Source of the DNA: Nitrospira sp.
GTDB taxonomy: Bacteria > Nitrospirota > Nitrospiria > Nitrospirales > Nitrospiraceae
DNA length: 49,950 bases
Reading direction: 5' to 3'
NCBI GenBank assembly: GCA_018242765.1
Contig: JAFEBH010000015.1
Location: forward strand, 1-49,950
A program made the position numbers and the translations under genes. The notes below the pieces were generated by a model. It did no database searches. It was given only the letters and a program-made list of their open reading frames with translations, and was not told where the DNA came from. This document shows, one piece after another, positions 23,988-35,300 of this stretch. Every line of letters starts with the position of its first letter. The stretch's first letter is position 1.

Positions 23988-25430
23988 ATGGCCTTCGGTG
24001 CATTCGGAAGACAGTGGATTGTCTGGAAAGCCGCGTGGGAAGCTGACTCGGATCAGCTTCCTCACCCCTCTGTTGCCGAAGGGCCTGCCGCAGAGTTTCT
24101 TCCGGAGGTCCTGGACATTCAGCGAAGGCCTTCCTCTCCGGTCGGACGAGCGCTGCGGTGGGCGATTCCGATCGTGTGTCTGGCCGTGACGGGATGGGCC
24201 ATGTTCGTGAGGATTGACTCGATCACAACGGCGCACGGACGGGTAGTGCCGAGCGGGGACTCGAGGAGTCTGTACCCGTCGGAACCGGGTATGCTCACGG
24301 CGATTCACGTCCAGGTTGGACAAGCAGTGAAGCGGGGAGAGGTCTTGATGGAACTGGATTCGACCAGGAACATCTCGGCGCGAGACCATACCAGCAAGGA
24401 ATATCGAGTGATACAGGTGGAAGCTGCCCGGTTGCGCGCGCTCCTCAAACACCGGGCGAGGCTCGAGGCGCCGGCCGATGGGGATGAGGACGAGATTCGC
24501 GTCCAACAACGGCTCTTGCAGGATCAGTTGACTGAGCACCGGGCCAGGATTGCGGCGGCCCAGCATCTGGTGGATGAGCGTCACGCGGCGGTCGCACGGA
24601 CGAAGACGGCGCTCTTTCGGGGCCAGGCGGTATTGTTGATGGAAACCGAACGTGCGGAACAGTCCAAAAAAATGATGGAGCAGGGGGTTGGGGCGAGGGC
24701 GGATTTTCTGCAGGCCGAAAGCCGACGTGTCGAGCAGGGACAGGAGATGATTCGCCAAGAGAAGCAGCTGGAACAAGATCAAGCAGCTCTTGCGGAGGCT
24801 GAGCAGGAGTCTCACACTCTGGCCGTAGATTTTCAGCAGAGGAAACAGGCGGAGCTCTCCGCGCTCGAAGCTAAAGCCGCTTTGCTGGCTCAAGAGGTGA
24901 CGACAACCGGACAGAAATCTGGCTTCCAGCAGGTGCTCTCACCGATCGATGGGGTAGTGCAACAACTCGCGTCCCATCCGGTGGGCACGGTGGTGAACCC
25001 TGGGCAGCCCTTGCTTGTGGTTGTGCCCCCGGACCGCACGGTCGAGATCGAGGCGCATGTCGAGAAGAAGGATGTGGGTATCATCCACCAAGGACAGTCG
25101 GTTGGGGTCATAGTCGAAACCTTTCAGATACCTTCCTACGGGGCGATTCCCGGTCATGTCCTGACGGTCTCTGACGACGCGACTTCACGCAAAAGAGGAG
25201 AGCTTGTCTCACCCATACGGGTCCGTCTGGACCGATCGACAGTCCAAGTCGGAGGCACAGAGGTCACGCTTGCTCCTGGGATGGCGGTGAGGGTGGAGAT
25301 TAAGACTGGGCCGCGCCGCATGAGAGAATACCTTTTGGAGCCCTTGCTTCAATCCTGGAACGAACGTGCGCGGGAATGGAACGAGCTCGTTTATGCCGTG
25401 CGCGGTTTCCTCGAGCGTCGAAATCTATAA
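23988..25430 (+). CDS. HlyD-type periplasmic adaptor 1
   Basis: Membrane fusion protein of a type I secretion system, 480 aa. ATG at 23988 with CGAGGG a few bases upstream. Cytoplasmic N-terminal tail (~55 residues), one membrane helix (about 62-80), lipoyl half-motif (GMLTAIHVQVGQAVKRGEVLMELD), a long alpha-helical hairpin (about 140-315), second lipoyl half (LSPIDGVVQQLASHPVGTVVNPGQPLLVVVP), a beta-barrel domain and the typical C-terminus (MAVRVEIKTGPRRMREYLLEPLLQ). All parts of the family are present, so the adaptor, unlike its ABC partner, shows no decay. It is clearly paralogous to the protein at 44727. No TolC gene follows here. Confidence 0.93.
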   Translation: MAFGAFGRQWIVWKAAWEADSDQLPHPSVAEGPAAEFLPEVLDIQRRPSSPVGRALRWAIPIVCLAVTGWAMFVRIDSITTAHGRVVPSGDSRSLYPSEPGMLTAIHVQVGQAVKRGEVLMELDSTRNISARDHTSKEYRVIQVEAARLRALLKHRARLEAPADGDEDEIRVQQRLLQDQLTEHRARIAAAQHLVDERHAAVARTKTALFRGQAVLLMETERAEQSKKMMEQGVGARADFLQAESRRVEQGQEMIRQEKQLEQDQAALAEAEQESHTLAVDFQQRKQAELSALEAKAALLAQEVTTTGQKSGFQQVLSPIDGVVQQLASHPVGTVVNPGQPLLVVVPPDRTVEIEAHVEKKDVGIIHQGQSVGVIVETFQIPSYGAIPGHVLTVSDDATSRKRGELVSPIRVRLDRSTVQVGGTEVTLAPGMAVRVEIKTGPRRMREYLLEPLLQSWNERAREWNELVYAVRGFLERRNL

Positions 25431-25432
25431 TT

Positions 25433-25444
25433 GGTCCTAGGACC
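25433..25444. repeat. Perfect 12-bp palindrome GGTCCTAGGACC
   Basis: Three nucleotides after the hlyD1 stop; a third AGGTCC half-site follows at about 25450. No T-run, so more like a protein site than a terminator. Confidence 0.4.
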
Positions 25445-25550
25445 GCTTTAGGTCCTCCTGTTCTCCTGCCTGCTGCTACCATGCTGCGGTTGGTTTGGGC
25501 CCAACAGTCAAGCGAACGCGAAGTTATTTACTCTATGAGGAGCAGTCAAT

Positions 25551-25756
25551 ATGGTTTCACCCGGGGTTTACCGTCACCATAAAGGTCAGCAGTATGAAGT
25601 GTTGGGAGTCGCGAGACATTCAGAAACGGAAGAGGAGTTTGTCGTGTACCGGGCGCTGTATGGGGATCGAGGCCTTTGGATAAGACCCCTCGCATGTTTG
25701 TTGAGCCTGTCGAGAAGGAAGGAGTATCTGTTCCGCGCTTTTCCCGTATCGATTAG
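25551..25756 (+). pseudogene. DUF1653 family gene with a frameshift
   Basis: ATG at 25551 with AGGAG about 10 nt upstream. The first ~47 codons are a clear DUF1653 domain (PGVYRHHKGQQYEVLGVARHSETEEEFVVYRALYG...LWIRPL). At about 25690-25694 the frame is lost; the expected continuation (MFVEPVEKEGVSVPRFSRID, stop 25754-25756) is found in the next frame. One missing base in CTCGCATG would explain it. Read without correction, the frame continues to 25793 with a non-family tail. DUF1653 proteins are small cytoplasmic proteins of unknown role. A sequencing error is possible. Confidence 0.8.
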
Positions 25757-25862
25757 GAAACAGCAGAAATCCAGACATTCAGCAAGGTCCTAAACGATGC
25801 CCCGTCATAAATAGAATCGGATCGTGCTTCTTGAATTCTGGAGATGGGACGTTCAGTGGCCG

Positions 25863-25916
25863 TTCATAGGGGAGTCTGATGGTTACTGGGAGAAGCGGGG
25901 AAGTTTCCCCTATGAA
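25863..25916. repeat. Long inverted repeat with two competing hairpins
   Basis: TTCATAGGGGA (25863-25873) is the exact reverse complement of TCCCCTATGAA (25906-25916). A second perfect inverted repeat, GGGGAA-GT-TTCCCC (25897-25910), uses the same TTCCCC arm, so only one hairpin can form at a time. It is in a ~400-bp stretch (25757-26164) in which I see no gene. Confidence 0.55.
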
Positions 25917-26164
25917 GTGTGCGGACGTTGACGTGCGGAGGCCCGTACCCTAGACCACCGAGCTCCCTTCGCCGTCGCCGGAAAAGAGGCAGCAAACTAA
26001 GAAACCGCAGGTCGATGGTTCCTTTGCAACAGCCGGTCGACCGTTGTCCCTTGCTGGCCTTCTGATCTCTCTACAGAACTCCTCAGCTACATCTCAGCTA
26101 TTTCTCTGATCCCCCGGCTTTTGTGGGATGGCAGTGTCTACGGGCAGACCGTATTCTGACCCGC

Positions 26165-26590
26165 ATGACATCTCAGCCCCAATCCCTTCCATGGCGGGCC
26201 ATTATACGCGGAGTCACAATCGTCTCTGGTACGACCTTCCTGGCGGGCATGCTGCTCGCTGCTTTTGGGATTACGCCCAAGATTGATCCTGGCTTGTATC
26301 CGCTGCTTGTCCTGCTGGTGGGGGCAATGAGTGTTTCGGTGGCACTCCGTATGACAGATGCCACCCGACCCGCCTGTCTCGTCGCAATGGGTGTAGGAAT
26401 CTGGCTCCTCAGTGGGACAGCCGTACTCCTGGACGTGCAGTCACTCGCGGGCTGGTTCCAGAGCAGTATTTCCATCGCCGCAACCGTGCTCTTGGGTCGA
26501 TTGTTGCTGGGCATCACTCTGGACGAACCCGTTCAATCGTCTTATGCGCCTATCGTACGGAGCATGCCGCGGTCGCGCCGAAATGTGTAA
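26165..26590 (+). CDS. Small integral membrane protein of unknown function
   Basis: 141 residues from ATG at 26165. Four hydrophobic segments (about 14-36, 44-63, 72-95 and 100-120) make a four-helix inner-membrane protein with both short ends probably in the cytoplasm. No motif recognised. No clear ribosome site before the ATG; an in-frame start 14 codons upstream is an alternative. Stand-alone gene between intergenic stretches. Confidence 0.5.
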   Translation: MTSQPQSLPWRAIIRGVTIVSGTTFLAGMLLAAFGITPKIDPGLYPLLVLLVGAMSVSVALRMTDATRPACLVAMGVGIWLLSGTAVLLDVQSLAGWFQSSISIAATVLLGRLLLGITLDEPVQSSYAPIVRSMPRSRRNV

Positions 26591-26781
26591 GACCGTCCTC
26601 GCTGAGTGAGATGTTAAGCGTAAGTCTCCCCAATTCCTCTAACGGTGTTCGTCACCTCGACTCCTCGCAAGGCAAAGGTACTAGGGAATCCGAGAAAATC
26701 CATCGAAGTCGCTACTTGATACAAGCCGCATTTTTTGGTTCTCGGTTCTTCCCAAGACCGGGATGGATGCCTAGAGATTCC

Positions 26782-27171
26782 TCAGCCATCTTGGCCTGAT
26801 CCGGGGAGCGGGCACCCTTCAAACAATCGAAGCTGGTTTGGATGTCGTTTGATTCTCCAGGCCCCTAGTAGTCGTAGCGTCTTCCTCGGCTTGCTGGGCG
26901 GCCTCGACTCTTTTAATAACTCCTGGACCTGTTCCCATGTGATCCGCTCAAAGTCCTCAAGATCGCTTTCGCGGAGATTCAATCTCCGTTCTGATACAGG
27001 TCTATGCCGTTTGCCTGCAGGTCGATTCAACCAACGAAGTTGGAAATACCAGTTTCCAGACCAGTCGGTACCGATGGTGTGCACGGTGCCAATCAACCCA
27101 GCCGAATACCCGAGACGGGCAGTTGTCAGACGAAGGTAGCGGTCCTTAATGATGTCTGAACGGGTGAGCAT
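26782..27171 (-). CDS. Hypothetical 129-residue protein
   Basis: Minus-strand frame starting at ATG 27171 (an in-frame TTG at 27183 is possible). N-terminal half with IGTVHTIGTDWSGNWYFQLRWLNRP looks like a small beta domain, followed by RRLNLRESDLEDFERITWEQVQELL (helical). No signal peptide. Family unknown. Codon composition is protein-like and no better frame overlaps it. Confidence 0.5.
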   Translation of the reverse strand: MLTRSDIIKDRYLRLTTARLGYSAGLIGTVHTIGTDWSGNWYFQLRWLNRPAGKRHRPVSERRLNLRESDLEDFERITWEQVQELLKESRPPSKPRKTLRLLGAWRIKRHPNQLRLFEGCPLPGSGQDG

Positions 27172-27183
27172 GGAGCGTACCAA

Positions 27184-27493
27184 TGGTTACATGCATGACA
27201 ATCGAAGTCAAGTTGGTACCCGAGAAAGGAGGGTACCTAGAGCACTGCTCAACTCATTCGAACTCAGAGATCGCTCAGTCACTGAAAATATCAAGGAATG
27301 TGACGCGATAGATCGATGACATTAGGAATACTTGCGATCAGTACATCAGAACTGATGATATGCCATCATTATGCCTTGCACTTTGCCGGCATTACTCTTA
27401 AGATGCCGCCGTTTTCCCATTCTAAATCTGACTAGCCAGAGCATGATGACCGGCGTATGTACGCCACTGCAACGCACCTCTTATAGGTGTTTC
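27184..27493. other. Intergenic region with a small inverted repeat
   Basis: CATCAG-AA-CTGATG at 27344-27357 is a compact dyad in the gap between the divergent hypothetical genes at 27171 (minus) and 27494 (plus). Nothing else recognised. Confidence 0.35.
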
Positions 27494-27754
27494 ATGCCAG
27501 AAGAACCTATCAGATCAGGTGATAGGGCGCGGAAGCGGCAGAAAAGTCTCCAGCGCCGAGTCTTACAACATCTCAAGCACCACGGGCCTAAACATTATGA
27601 CAATCTTTTTATTCTCTTCGACCCATACCGAACGGGAGAGACCGGCTTAGCCGTACAGGCTCTCAAGCTAGGGCACTATGTCAAGATAGACCAAGACAGA
27701 ATGGTCCAGATTACAGACGTAGGGTTACGGCTTCTTGAGGAACAGTCTGGTTAA
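27494..27754 (+). CDS. Small winged-helix-like hypothetical protein
   Basis: 86 residues from ATG 27494. Basic N-terminus (RKRQKSLQRRVLQHLKHHGPKHYDNLFILF) followed by TGLAVQALKLGHYVKI and a strand-helix end (MVQITDVGLRLLEEQ). This is the helix-helix-wing pattern of small DNA-binding or YdbC-like domains. The frame is open further upstream but that part is Cys/Arg-rich and unlikely. No strong ribosome site. Confidence 0.5.
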   Translation: MPEEPIRSGDRARKRQKSLQRRVLQHLKHHGPKHYDNLFILFDPYRTGETGLAVQALKLGHYVKIDQDRMVQITDVGLRLLEEQSG

Positions 27755-28126
27755 TCCTGAGGCCCTGCCAGAGTGGAACGGTGTCTGGTTGCCTGCCTCT
27801 CCTACAATATGCTTCCTGCTGACAGCCGTTAGCTGAGCGATTTAATGCATGACCTTCACGCCATTCGCATTCTTAGTCTGGCCATAACAGGGTGGGGTCT
27901 CTCGGACATAGTGAAGTGACTCACGCTCACACAACGCTGGTGTTTCGGTGGGACCATACTGGGTCTTGGGCAACCAGCGAAGGAATTGACCGGCCTGGTT
28001 GCTGATTTCTGGTTTCGGCGCAGTCTTTTATAATGCTCCCCCCTCTTTTGAGTACTGTCCAGTTTGGTTTGGGTTCCTGTAGATTCCGGCAACTTGGCTG
28101 TGGAATGCGGTTGCGGACCAGGGTTC
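27755..28126. other. Intergenic region, nothing recognised
   Basis: No gene or strong repeat is visible between the small winged-helix-like gene and the promoter of the RTX operon. The only long frame (minus strand, 27856-28158) has a composition unlike its neighbours and no ribosome site. Confidence 0.4.
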
Positions 28127-28155
28127 TTGACAGCGCGCCGACGGCCTCCTAGACT
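28127..28155 (+). promoter_or_regulatory. Predicted sigma70 promoter of the lipoprotein-RTX operon
   Basis: TTGACA (28127-28132), 17-nt spacer, TAGACT (28150-28155). It would give a ~90-nt leader before the ATG at 28253. It differs from the element upstream of the exporter genes. Confidence 0.55.
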
Positions 28156-28252
28156 CACGCACCTATTTGATTAGGAACACAGATGAAGCGGACTGCTTCC
28201 ATGCTGGTGTCATCCTCCCGGTCTGTCCTCCCTTACAAAGGAGCGTGAGTCT

Positions 28253-29314
28253 ATGAACGAATCGAACGATCCTTCCATGCCGTTGTACGCCCAGCAGAAA
28301 TCCACTGGAGGCCTGTTGAGGATAACAGCCGAGCGGATGGGAACAATGGTGATCGGTCTCGTGTTGGTCATGATCACCGGTTGTGCAGCATCGTTTTTCA
28401 AAGAAGAAACCGTTGCTGAACGATTCGACAAGGCAATGAAAAAGCTCGAGGAGCGTTGCGCCAAAGAACCGCCGAAGCCTGGCGACACCACCTGTGATCC
28501 GTTGAAGCTCAAGCCGGCTGATCCTTTGGCCACCGAAGAAGGACGTTTTGCACACAGCATCAAAATCCCGAATCCGGCGCCGGAAGGCAGTGGCTACAAG
28601 CCAGGGATGTCCACGAAAGAATACTTTGATCATCTCTGTAAAACTGAAGCGGGGGAATTCATCTTTAAGACTGTAGAAAATGTGGAAGGCATCTTGCAGA
28701 TGCGGCCAAGAACTGAAGCGACCGATTACGAAATGATGCATTTGTACGCACTGGAAGATCCGTACAACGCATACGAAGTTATGTCGGAAGATTATGTCAA
28801 TCCTCGTTACATGGATGCGGTAAAGACAAAGGATGTCAAGAAGAGAGCGTATCGTGTGTACAGACCAGACCAGAACTATAAGTTTCTTGAAAAGCCTATT
28901 CCGACACCACTTCAAGATCACACCGATGGTGCTAAGTATCTTCGCTATACCAGGCCAAACACTGAGAAATTGGTCTATGAAGACGGCCAATATATGTATC
29001 CACGTGATCAACAACCACCCCTGATCGAAGAGCGGGTGAAGGAGCCAAAGAGCCGTTATGGATTTACCTGGAGAGGGATCACACGTCCGCATGATCGTGA
29101 ATTTGGGATAGTTGGCGGTGAAGTCATCGTGCTGGATTTGCAAGCAAATGAGGTGCTTGCTGTGCGGAGAGGATATGCGGCGAGTGGGGGAAGAACATTA
29201 GAGACAGTGGCAGGAATTTGGTGGCTCAATGCAGCAAAATGCCCTCCTGCTATGCCCGGTATTGAACATATGTTCATCCATAAAGTGCTGAAACCTTCAA
29301 GCTCAATTAAATAG
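28253..29314 (+). CDS. Lipoprotein encoded directly upstream of the giant RTX gene
   Basis: 353 residues; ATG at 28253 with AAAGGAGCG upstream. An N-terminal cytoplasmic stretch of ~28 residues is followed by a hydrophobic segment ending LVMITGC (lipobox, Cys about 44), so it is probably a lipoprotein with an unusually long n-region. The mature part has two CxxxP-type cysteines early, a TEAGEFIFKTVENVEGILQMRPR segment, several aromatic/Pro motifs (YRVYRPDQNYKFLEKPIP, SRYGFTWRGITRP) and a C-terminal VIVLDLQANEVLAVRRGYA strand. Family not recognised. It stands 12 nt before the RTX gene, so it may be a chaperone, inhibitor or export partner of it. Confidence 0.8.
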   Translation: MNESNDPSMPLYAQQKSTGGLLRITAERMGTMVIGLVLVMITGCAASFFKEETVAERFDKAMKKLEERCAKEPPKPGDTTCDPLKLKPADPLATEEGRFAHSIKIPNPAPEGSGYKPGMSTKEYFDHLCKTEAGEFIFKTVENVEGILQMRPRTEATDYEMMHLYALEDPYNAYEVMSEDYVNPRYMDAVKTKDVKKRAYRVYRPDQNYKFLEKPIPTPLQDHTDGAKYLRYTRPNTEKLVYEDGQYMYPRDQQPPLIEERVKEPKSRYGFTWRGITRPHDREFGIVGGEVIVLDLQANEVLAVRRGYAASGGRTLETVAGIWWLNAAKCPPAMPGIEHMFIHKVLKPSSSIK

Positions 29315-29326
29315 AGGAGATTCTGT

Positions 29327-32300
29327 ATGTCGGATCTCACCCTCGCTCAACTGAAAAAAGCGTACGATGCGGCACTAGAGCAAAACGCTGCAGAGTCGTT
29401 TCTTGGAATTGGGATTTTGCCAGGAGATCTTATTGAGAGATTACGAGTTGGCAACAACCCAGGGGGACATCCCAATGCTGTTGATCTGCCTGGCAAACTT
29501 CGTATGACGCTAGCGCAGGCTCAAGCGTTCGAAAGCCGTTACGCAATCATTGATGTCTATCAAAACGATGCCACAGGATTTTCGGCTGTGGCACTCCGTG
29601 ATACGGACAGTTCTGGCCGTGTGGTCATCGCGGTGCGGAGTACGGAACTCAATAATGACCAGACGCATGACCTCGGGGCCGATTCGCAGATCTTCACGAG
29701 CGGGTTCGCCTTCGATCAAATCCTGTCAGCTCAGGATTTTCTCAACCGCGTTCGGCCTCAATTGCAGCCTGAGGAGAAGATTGACTTGGTAGGCTATTCG
29801 CTGAGCAGCAACATTGTGCGTACTCTCGCTGCCATGTATCCGGAGATTGTCAATCAGGACTCAGGCAGCAACGTGGTCTTCAATGCAACGGGGCTTGGCG
29901 AGTTCAGTGATCCCACCGGCCAAAACCGGCCGCGCAATATCGTGCTGCAAGAGATGCTGAGTCTGTACAGACAGGTTGAAGCAGATCCCAATAGGGCAAC
30001 GGATGTGCCGATACAACTTTCACTCTTACAGCTGGCGGCCATTGCCGCATCGCCCGTTGATCACACGGATCCAAATGGGAATATCTATCCATCCCCACGG
30101 CAGGATTTTGCCGAGGCCTATATCCGGAACAGATACGGCACGTTCTACAACGACTTTGGCACCACCGTTGCCGAACCCTCCTTTGCTCAATATTTTGGAG
30201 TCGCCCTCTCAGGCTTCGATGCGAACGCTGTCGCGAATTCGGGAAACCATCCAGTTCCTGTCGGCATCGCGATTGAAGGTCAGCCGGTGGTGGAAATTCC
30301 AGGTCTGGCCCCACGATTCGATTACCTCAATACTCATAGTCTGACGCTCATCGCAGACTCATTACGTCTTCAGATTCTCTTCAAAGAAATCGATGACTCG
30401 ATTTCAACGGATGCCATCCAAACGATCTTTCAGGCGTCCTCTGCAAGTGCTGCGAACACCTTACTCGGACGGGCTGAAAAAGACACATTAGAAAATGCAC
30501 TCGATGCGGTTCGGAAAGCGTTATTACCGTTGGATCAGAGCTTTCAGCCTACACCGTCTTCTGATAAGGCCGGCAGCTTCGGCAATATGGCCAACCGCAC
30601 GGTTTTTCACAACAACATCACGGAGGTTGAAAACGTGCTGCCTCCACAGCCGAGCCCGTATCGCATTGAGGTCTTAGTCGATCGGCCGCTCGAAGAGGTG
30701 AAAGGCGACGCGCTGCTTGATGATGCGGCAGGCAAAGGACTGGCCTATCGCTACGCTCTCACCGCGCTGAATCCATTTGTGATTATTGGCCCGACCTATG
30801 GCCAGCACAATACAAATGGGGAATTGGCACTCTTTAATCCAGCGACAGGTCTGGGCACAATCACGACTGATTACATCCAGGATCGAGGGCTATTTCTCGC
30901 GGCTAAAGTGGCGCTGAATCAAGCCAATCTTGATGGACCGTTGAATCCATTTGCGCTCACACATTATCATGACAACACCACGGCGTATGACATTCCGTCT
31001 GGGCTGAGTATTCCCCCTGGTGTGCAGCGGGAGTATATTTTTGGGTCGAATAACGCAGAGACCATTACCGGCGGATCGCTCTTTACTAGTGACCATCTCT
31101 ACGGTGGCGATGGCGTTGATCTGCTCATCGGCAATGGGGGTAACGACTATCTCCAAGGTGATGCCGGGAGCGATCAACTGGAAGGTGGAGCGGGAAGTGA
31201 TACGCTGGTCGGAGGTCGAGGCATTGATGTGCTGGAGGGAGGGACCGAGAGCGATTTTCTCGACGGTGGGCTCGATAATGACATCCTGAGAGGGGGAGAC
31301 GGCCTTGATGCCTACCTCATCCGCGCCGTCGATGGGGCCGACACGATTGAGGATTCGGATGGTCACGGCGTGGTGGAGTTCGATGGGAAGATTTTGGTCG
31401 GTGGCCTGCGGCATGCCGGCGACCCCACCAATGTGTTTCACAGTGCCGATGGGACGATCACGTATAGGAAAAGTGGAACCGATCTGACCGTGACCGGTTC
31501 CAGCTCAGTAACAATCAAAAACTTCAGTTCCGGCAAACTCGGGATTCGATTGGTGGCGGAAGAGACGTATGCCGAGGCAACGCGTACGGAGTTTCTCAAA
31601 GTCGATGGGTATGTGCAGGTCGGTACCGATCCGCAAGGCGCGCCGATTTTTGAGCCGGTGTATCTTCCTTTCTTCGATGACTCCGACAATGATACGCGGA
31701 GTACCAGCCTGATCGGCGAACCTGTGCAGGGAGAGCTGACGCCGGAGATTGATGACGACCAACATACTCTCATCCACGCAGGTGGAGGTGAGGATATCGT
31801 CATTGCTGCAGGTGGTGACGATGAGGTGTATGGAGAGGGAGACAACGATATCCTGGTTGGGGCGGGTGGCCACGACCGACTGTATGGCGGGGCCGGCTCC
31901 GACTTCTTGACCGGTGATGATGGTGCTGACGTGACTGTGAGTGGCAATGACTATCTCGACGGAGGCGAAGGCGATGATGTGCTCTTGGGGTATGCCGGGG
32001 CCGACATTCTCATCGGGGGAGAAGGCAATGATCATCTGGAAGGCGATAACCAGGAAGCGCTGATGATCGGCAACTATGGCGGTGACTACATAGACGGTGG
32101 AGCCGGCCATGATCAGTTATATGGTGGGGGTGGGACTGATGTCCTGATCGGGGGAGCCGGTAATGATTTTCTCTTGGGCGATACTGCGATCTCGCAAGAC
32201 GGGACGCCGGAGGCCGGTGGCGCCGACTCGCTCGACGGCGGCAGCGGCGACGATTATCTCGACGGACAATTCGGCGATGATGTCCTGGTGGGTGGGCTCG

Positions 32301-35300
32301 ATCATGACATCGTAAATGGTGGAGATGGTAGCGATGTACTGTACGGCGGAGAGGGGAACGACACGCTCTCAGGCGACGTGCGTGTCGACGAGTCGGGCAG
32401 CAATTATGCTCTACAAGACTATCGAGAGGCGGGTGGAGATGACCTGCTGTTTGGCGGAGGAGGAAACGATATCCTATTGGGCGGCGAGGGGAGTGATCGG
32501 TTGCAGGGGGGAATCGGAGACGATTCACTCGTTGGAGGCTATAACACGCTTATCATTTCGCATACCGACCCGCTGTTTTGGAACCTGTTTACTGCATCAG
32601 GAAGCGATTGGCTCGATGCGGGCGAGGGAAATGACCAGCTGTTTGGTGGCATAGGGAACGATACCTTCTTGGGCGGGCAGGGCAATGATACGTTGCGCGG
32701 CGGTGGGGGCGACGATGTATTAGAGGGCGGCGCTGATGACGATGTGCTGTACGGAGATTATTACGATCCTGAAATAGGGGCGAATCTCTTTCGTGCCGCC
32801 ATGCTTGGCCTCAGCGGTCAGGATCGTCTGGAGGGAGGAGATGGAAATGATCTGCTCTATGGGGGCGAACAGGCTGATATGCTGTTGGGCGGGATGGGAG
32901 ATGACCTTCTCGACGGTGGGGAGGGAGATGATGTGCTCGATGGTGGGGATGGGGCAGATGCCTTCTATAGTGGATATGGGAATGACGTGGTCTATGCGGG
33001 AGGCGGAAATGATCGTCTGACGGATGGAAGAGGCACTGACACGTTATACGGAGGAGAAGGAGATGATGAACTGATCAGCGGCAATGAATATTTCGATTCG
33101 GGCACCTCTGTTCTGGTCGGCGGCAGCGGCAATGACAGGTATTTCGTCGACAGTGCAGCGGATACGGTGGTGGAAGAGGCTGATGCCGGAGTAGACAGTG
33201 TCCGATCGCTTGTCAGCTACACGCTGCCCGATCATGTGGAGAACTTGCGTGCCTTCGGTGCGGCCTCAGTCGCAACCGGTAATTCGCTGAACAATTTCTT
33301 GTTCGGTGAGACAGTCGATGGGAAGGCTGGAGATGACCTATTGAGCGGGACCCGCTACATCTTCGGAGTCGGATATGGGAAGGATACCATCGCAGACAGT
33401 ACCACAGTGAATGAGTACGGTTCCAACAGCGAGAACGTTCATTTGCACAGCAACAATGTTGTGCAGTTTCTTGCCGATGTGTCGCCTCAGGACATCCGCT
33501 GGGAGCGTAGCGGAAACGATTTACTGCTCCGTATCGATGGAACCGGGGACACACTCGCGATGCCATCATTCTATACGGTGGCGTTCACCCAGGGGGACTA
33601 CCTGTTTTCGCCGAATATTTACTTGCCGGAGAAGAGACTGGTCTCGAGCGGTAGCCCTTTCTATCTCGCACCTTCTCAGATCGAGCGATTCGAGTTTGCC
33701 GATGGAACGGTCTGGGGTGCGGATTTCTTCGGCGGGACGATGATGGGCGACCATCACGCGAATCTCTATACGTTTGGGCGCGGAGCCGGGCACGACACGA
33801 TCCTCGATTTTGACTTTACCTCCGAGCAGTCAGTGGATGTGCTGCGGATGGCAGATGGGGTGTCGCCCGGTGAGGTGGTTGCTGACCGTATCGGAGACAA
33901 TCTGGTGCTCCACATCGCGGGTACGACAGATCAGCTGACAGTGCAGTCGCACTTTGCCGCGGTTTCCGTCCGGTTCCGGTTGTTTTCCACGACCTGGAAC
34001 GTCGATGCCTATCGGGTAGAACAAGTCCAGTTTGTTGATGGGACGACCTGGGATGCGGCCGCCATCACTAATCAACTGACGAATCTGACCGGTACGGAGG
34101 TGCGTGACATTCTGCGTGGGAATGTTCGCGCTAATACCATCCAGGGGTTGGCGGGGAACGATTGGCTGGAGAGTTTTGACGGCGATGATGTGCTCGAGGG
34201 TGGGGTAGACAACGATACCCTGCTTGGTGGCTCGGGGGATGACACCTATGTGTTTAACCTCGGCGACGGCATCGATACGATCGAGGATACCGCGACGGGT
34301 GGTGAACGCAACCGGATTCAGCTCGGGGCAGGGATTACTCAGCATGATCTTCTCTTCATGCGTAATGAATCGGCGAGGACTCTGACCATTCAAGTCGGCA
34401 GCAACGGGACTAACAAGCTGGTGCTGACCGATTTTGATCCAACCGAGGCATCAGGCTCATTGGTGGTCGAGACCGTGGTCTTTGCTGATGGGACGACGAC
34501 CAATCTTGCCGATCTCTTCGGCACGCCGGTTAATCATCCGCCGACAGTCGCTCACCCTGTGGATGATCGAACGGTCTTAGAGGATACGCTGTTGAGCATT
34601 CAGATTCCCGCCGACACCTTTGTCGATCCTGATGCACAGGATGTGTTGACGTACAGTGCGACATTGGTAGATGGGACAGCGTTGCCGGCTTGGCTCAGCT
34701 TTCATTCGACGACACGCACGTTCACGGGGACCCCGGACGATGCGCAAGTGGGAAGTCTCGATCTCAAAGTCATGGCGACGGATGCGGGAGGACTGAGTGC
34801 GACGAGTCTCTTCACCCTGACGGTACAGAACGTGAACGATGCGCCGACGATCGTGAATCCGCTGGTCAATCAAACGACGCTGGAGGATGCGCGGCTCAGC
34901 ATTCAAGTGCCGGCCAACATTTTTGCCGATGTGGATGCAGGGGATACGTTGACCTATAGCGCTGCGCTGACAGATGGAACGGCATTGCCGACGTGGCTGA
35001 CATTTGATTCAGCCACTCGCACATTCAGCGGCACCCCAACGAACAGCGAGGTTGGCACACTCGATCTGGCCGTTACGACGACCGATGTCGGCGGGCTGAA
35101 CGCCACAGGCGCTTTCACCCTCACCGTCAGGAACGTGAACGATGCACCGACCGTGACCAATCTGATCGCGGATCAACAGGCCACACAAGGCACAGCCTTC
35201 AGCTTCCTTGTGCCGGGCAACGCCTTTGCCGATGTCGATGTCGGCGATGCGCTCACGTACCGTGCGACCTTGGCGAACGGCACGCCCTTGCCGACCTGGT

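Noticed and set aside
31438..32528. Long minus-strand open frames antisense to the RTX gene.
   Set aside because: They mirror the GGxGxD repeat codons and give Pro/Ser- or Ile/Val-rich periodic peptides; a by-product of the repeats.
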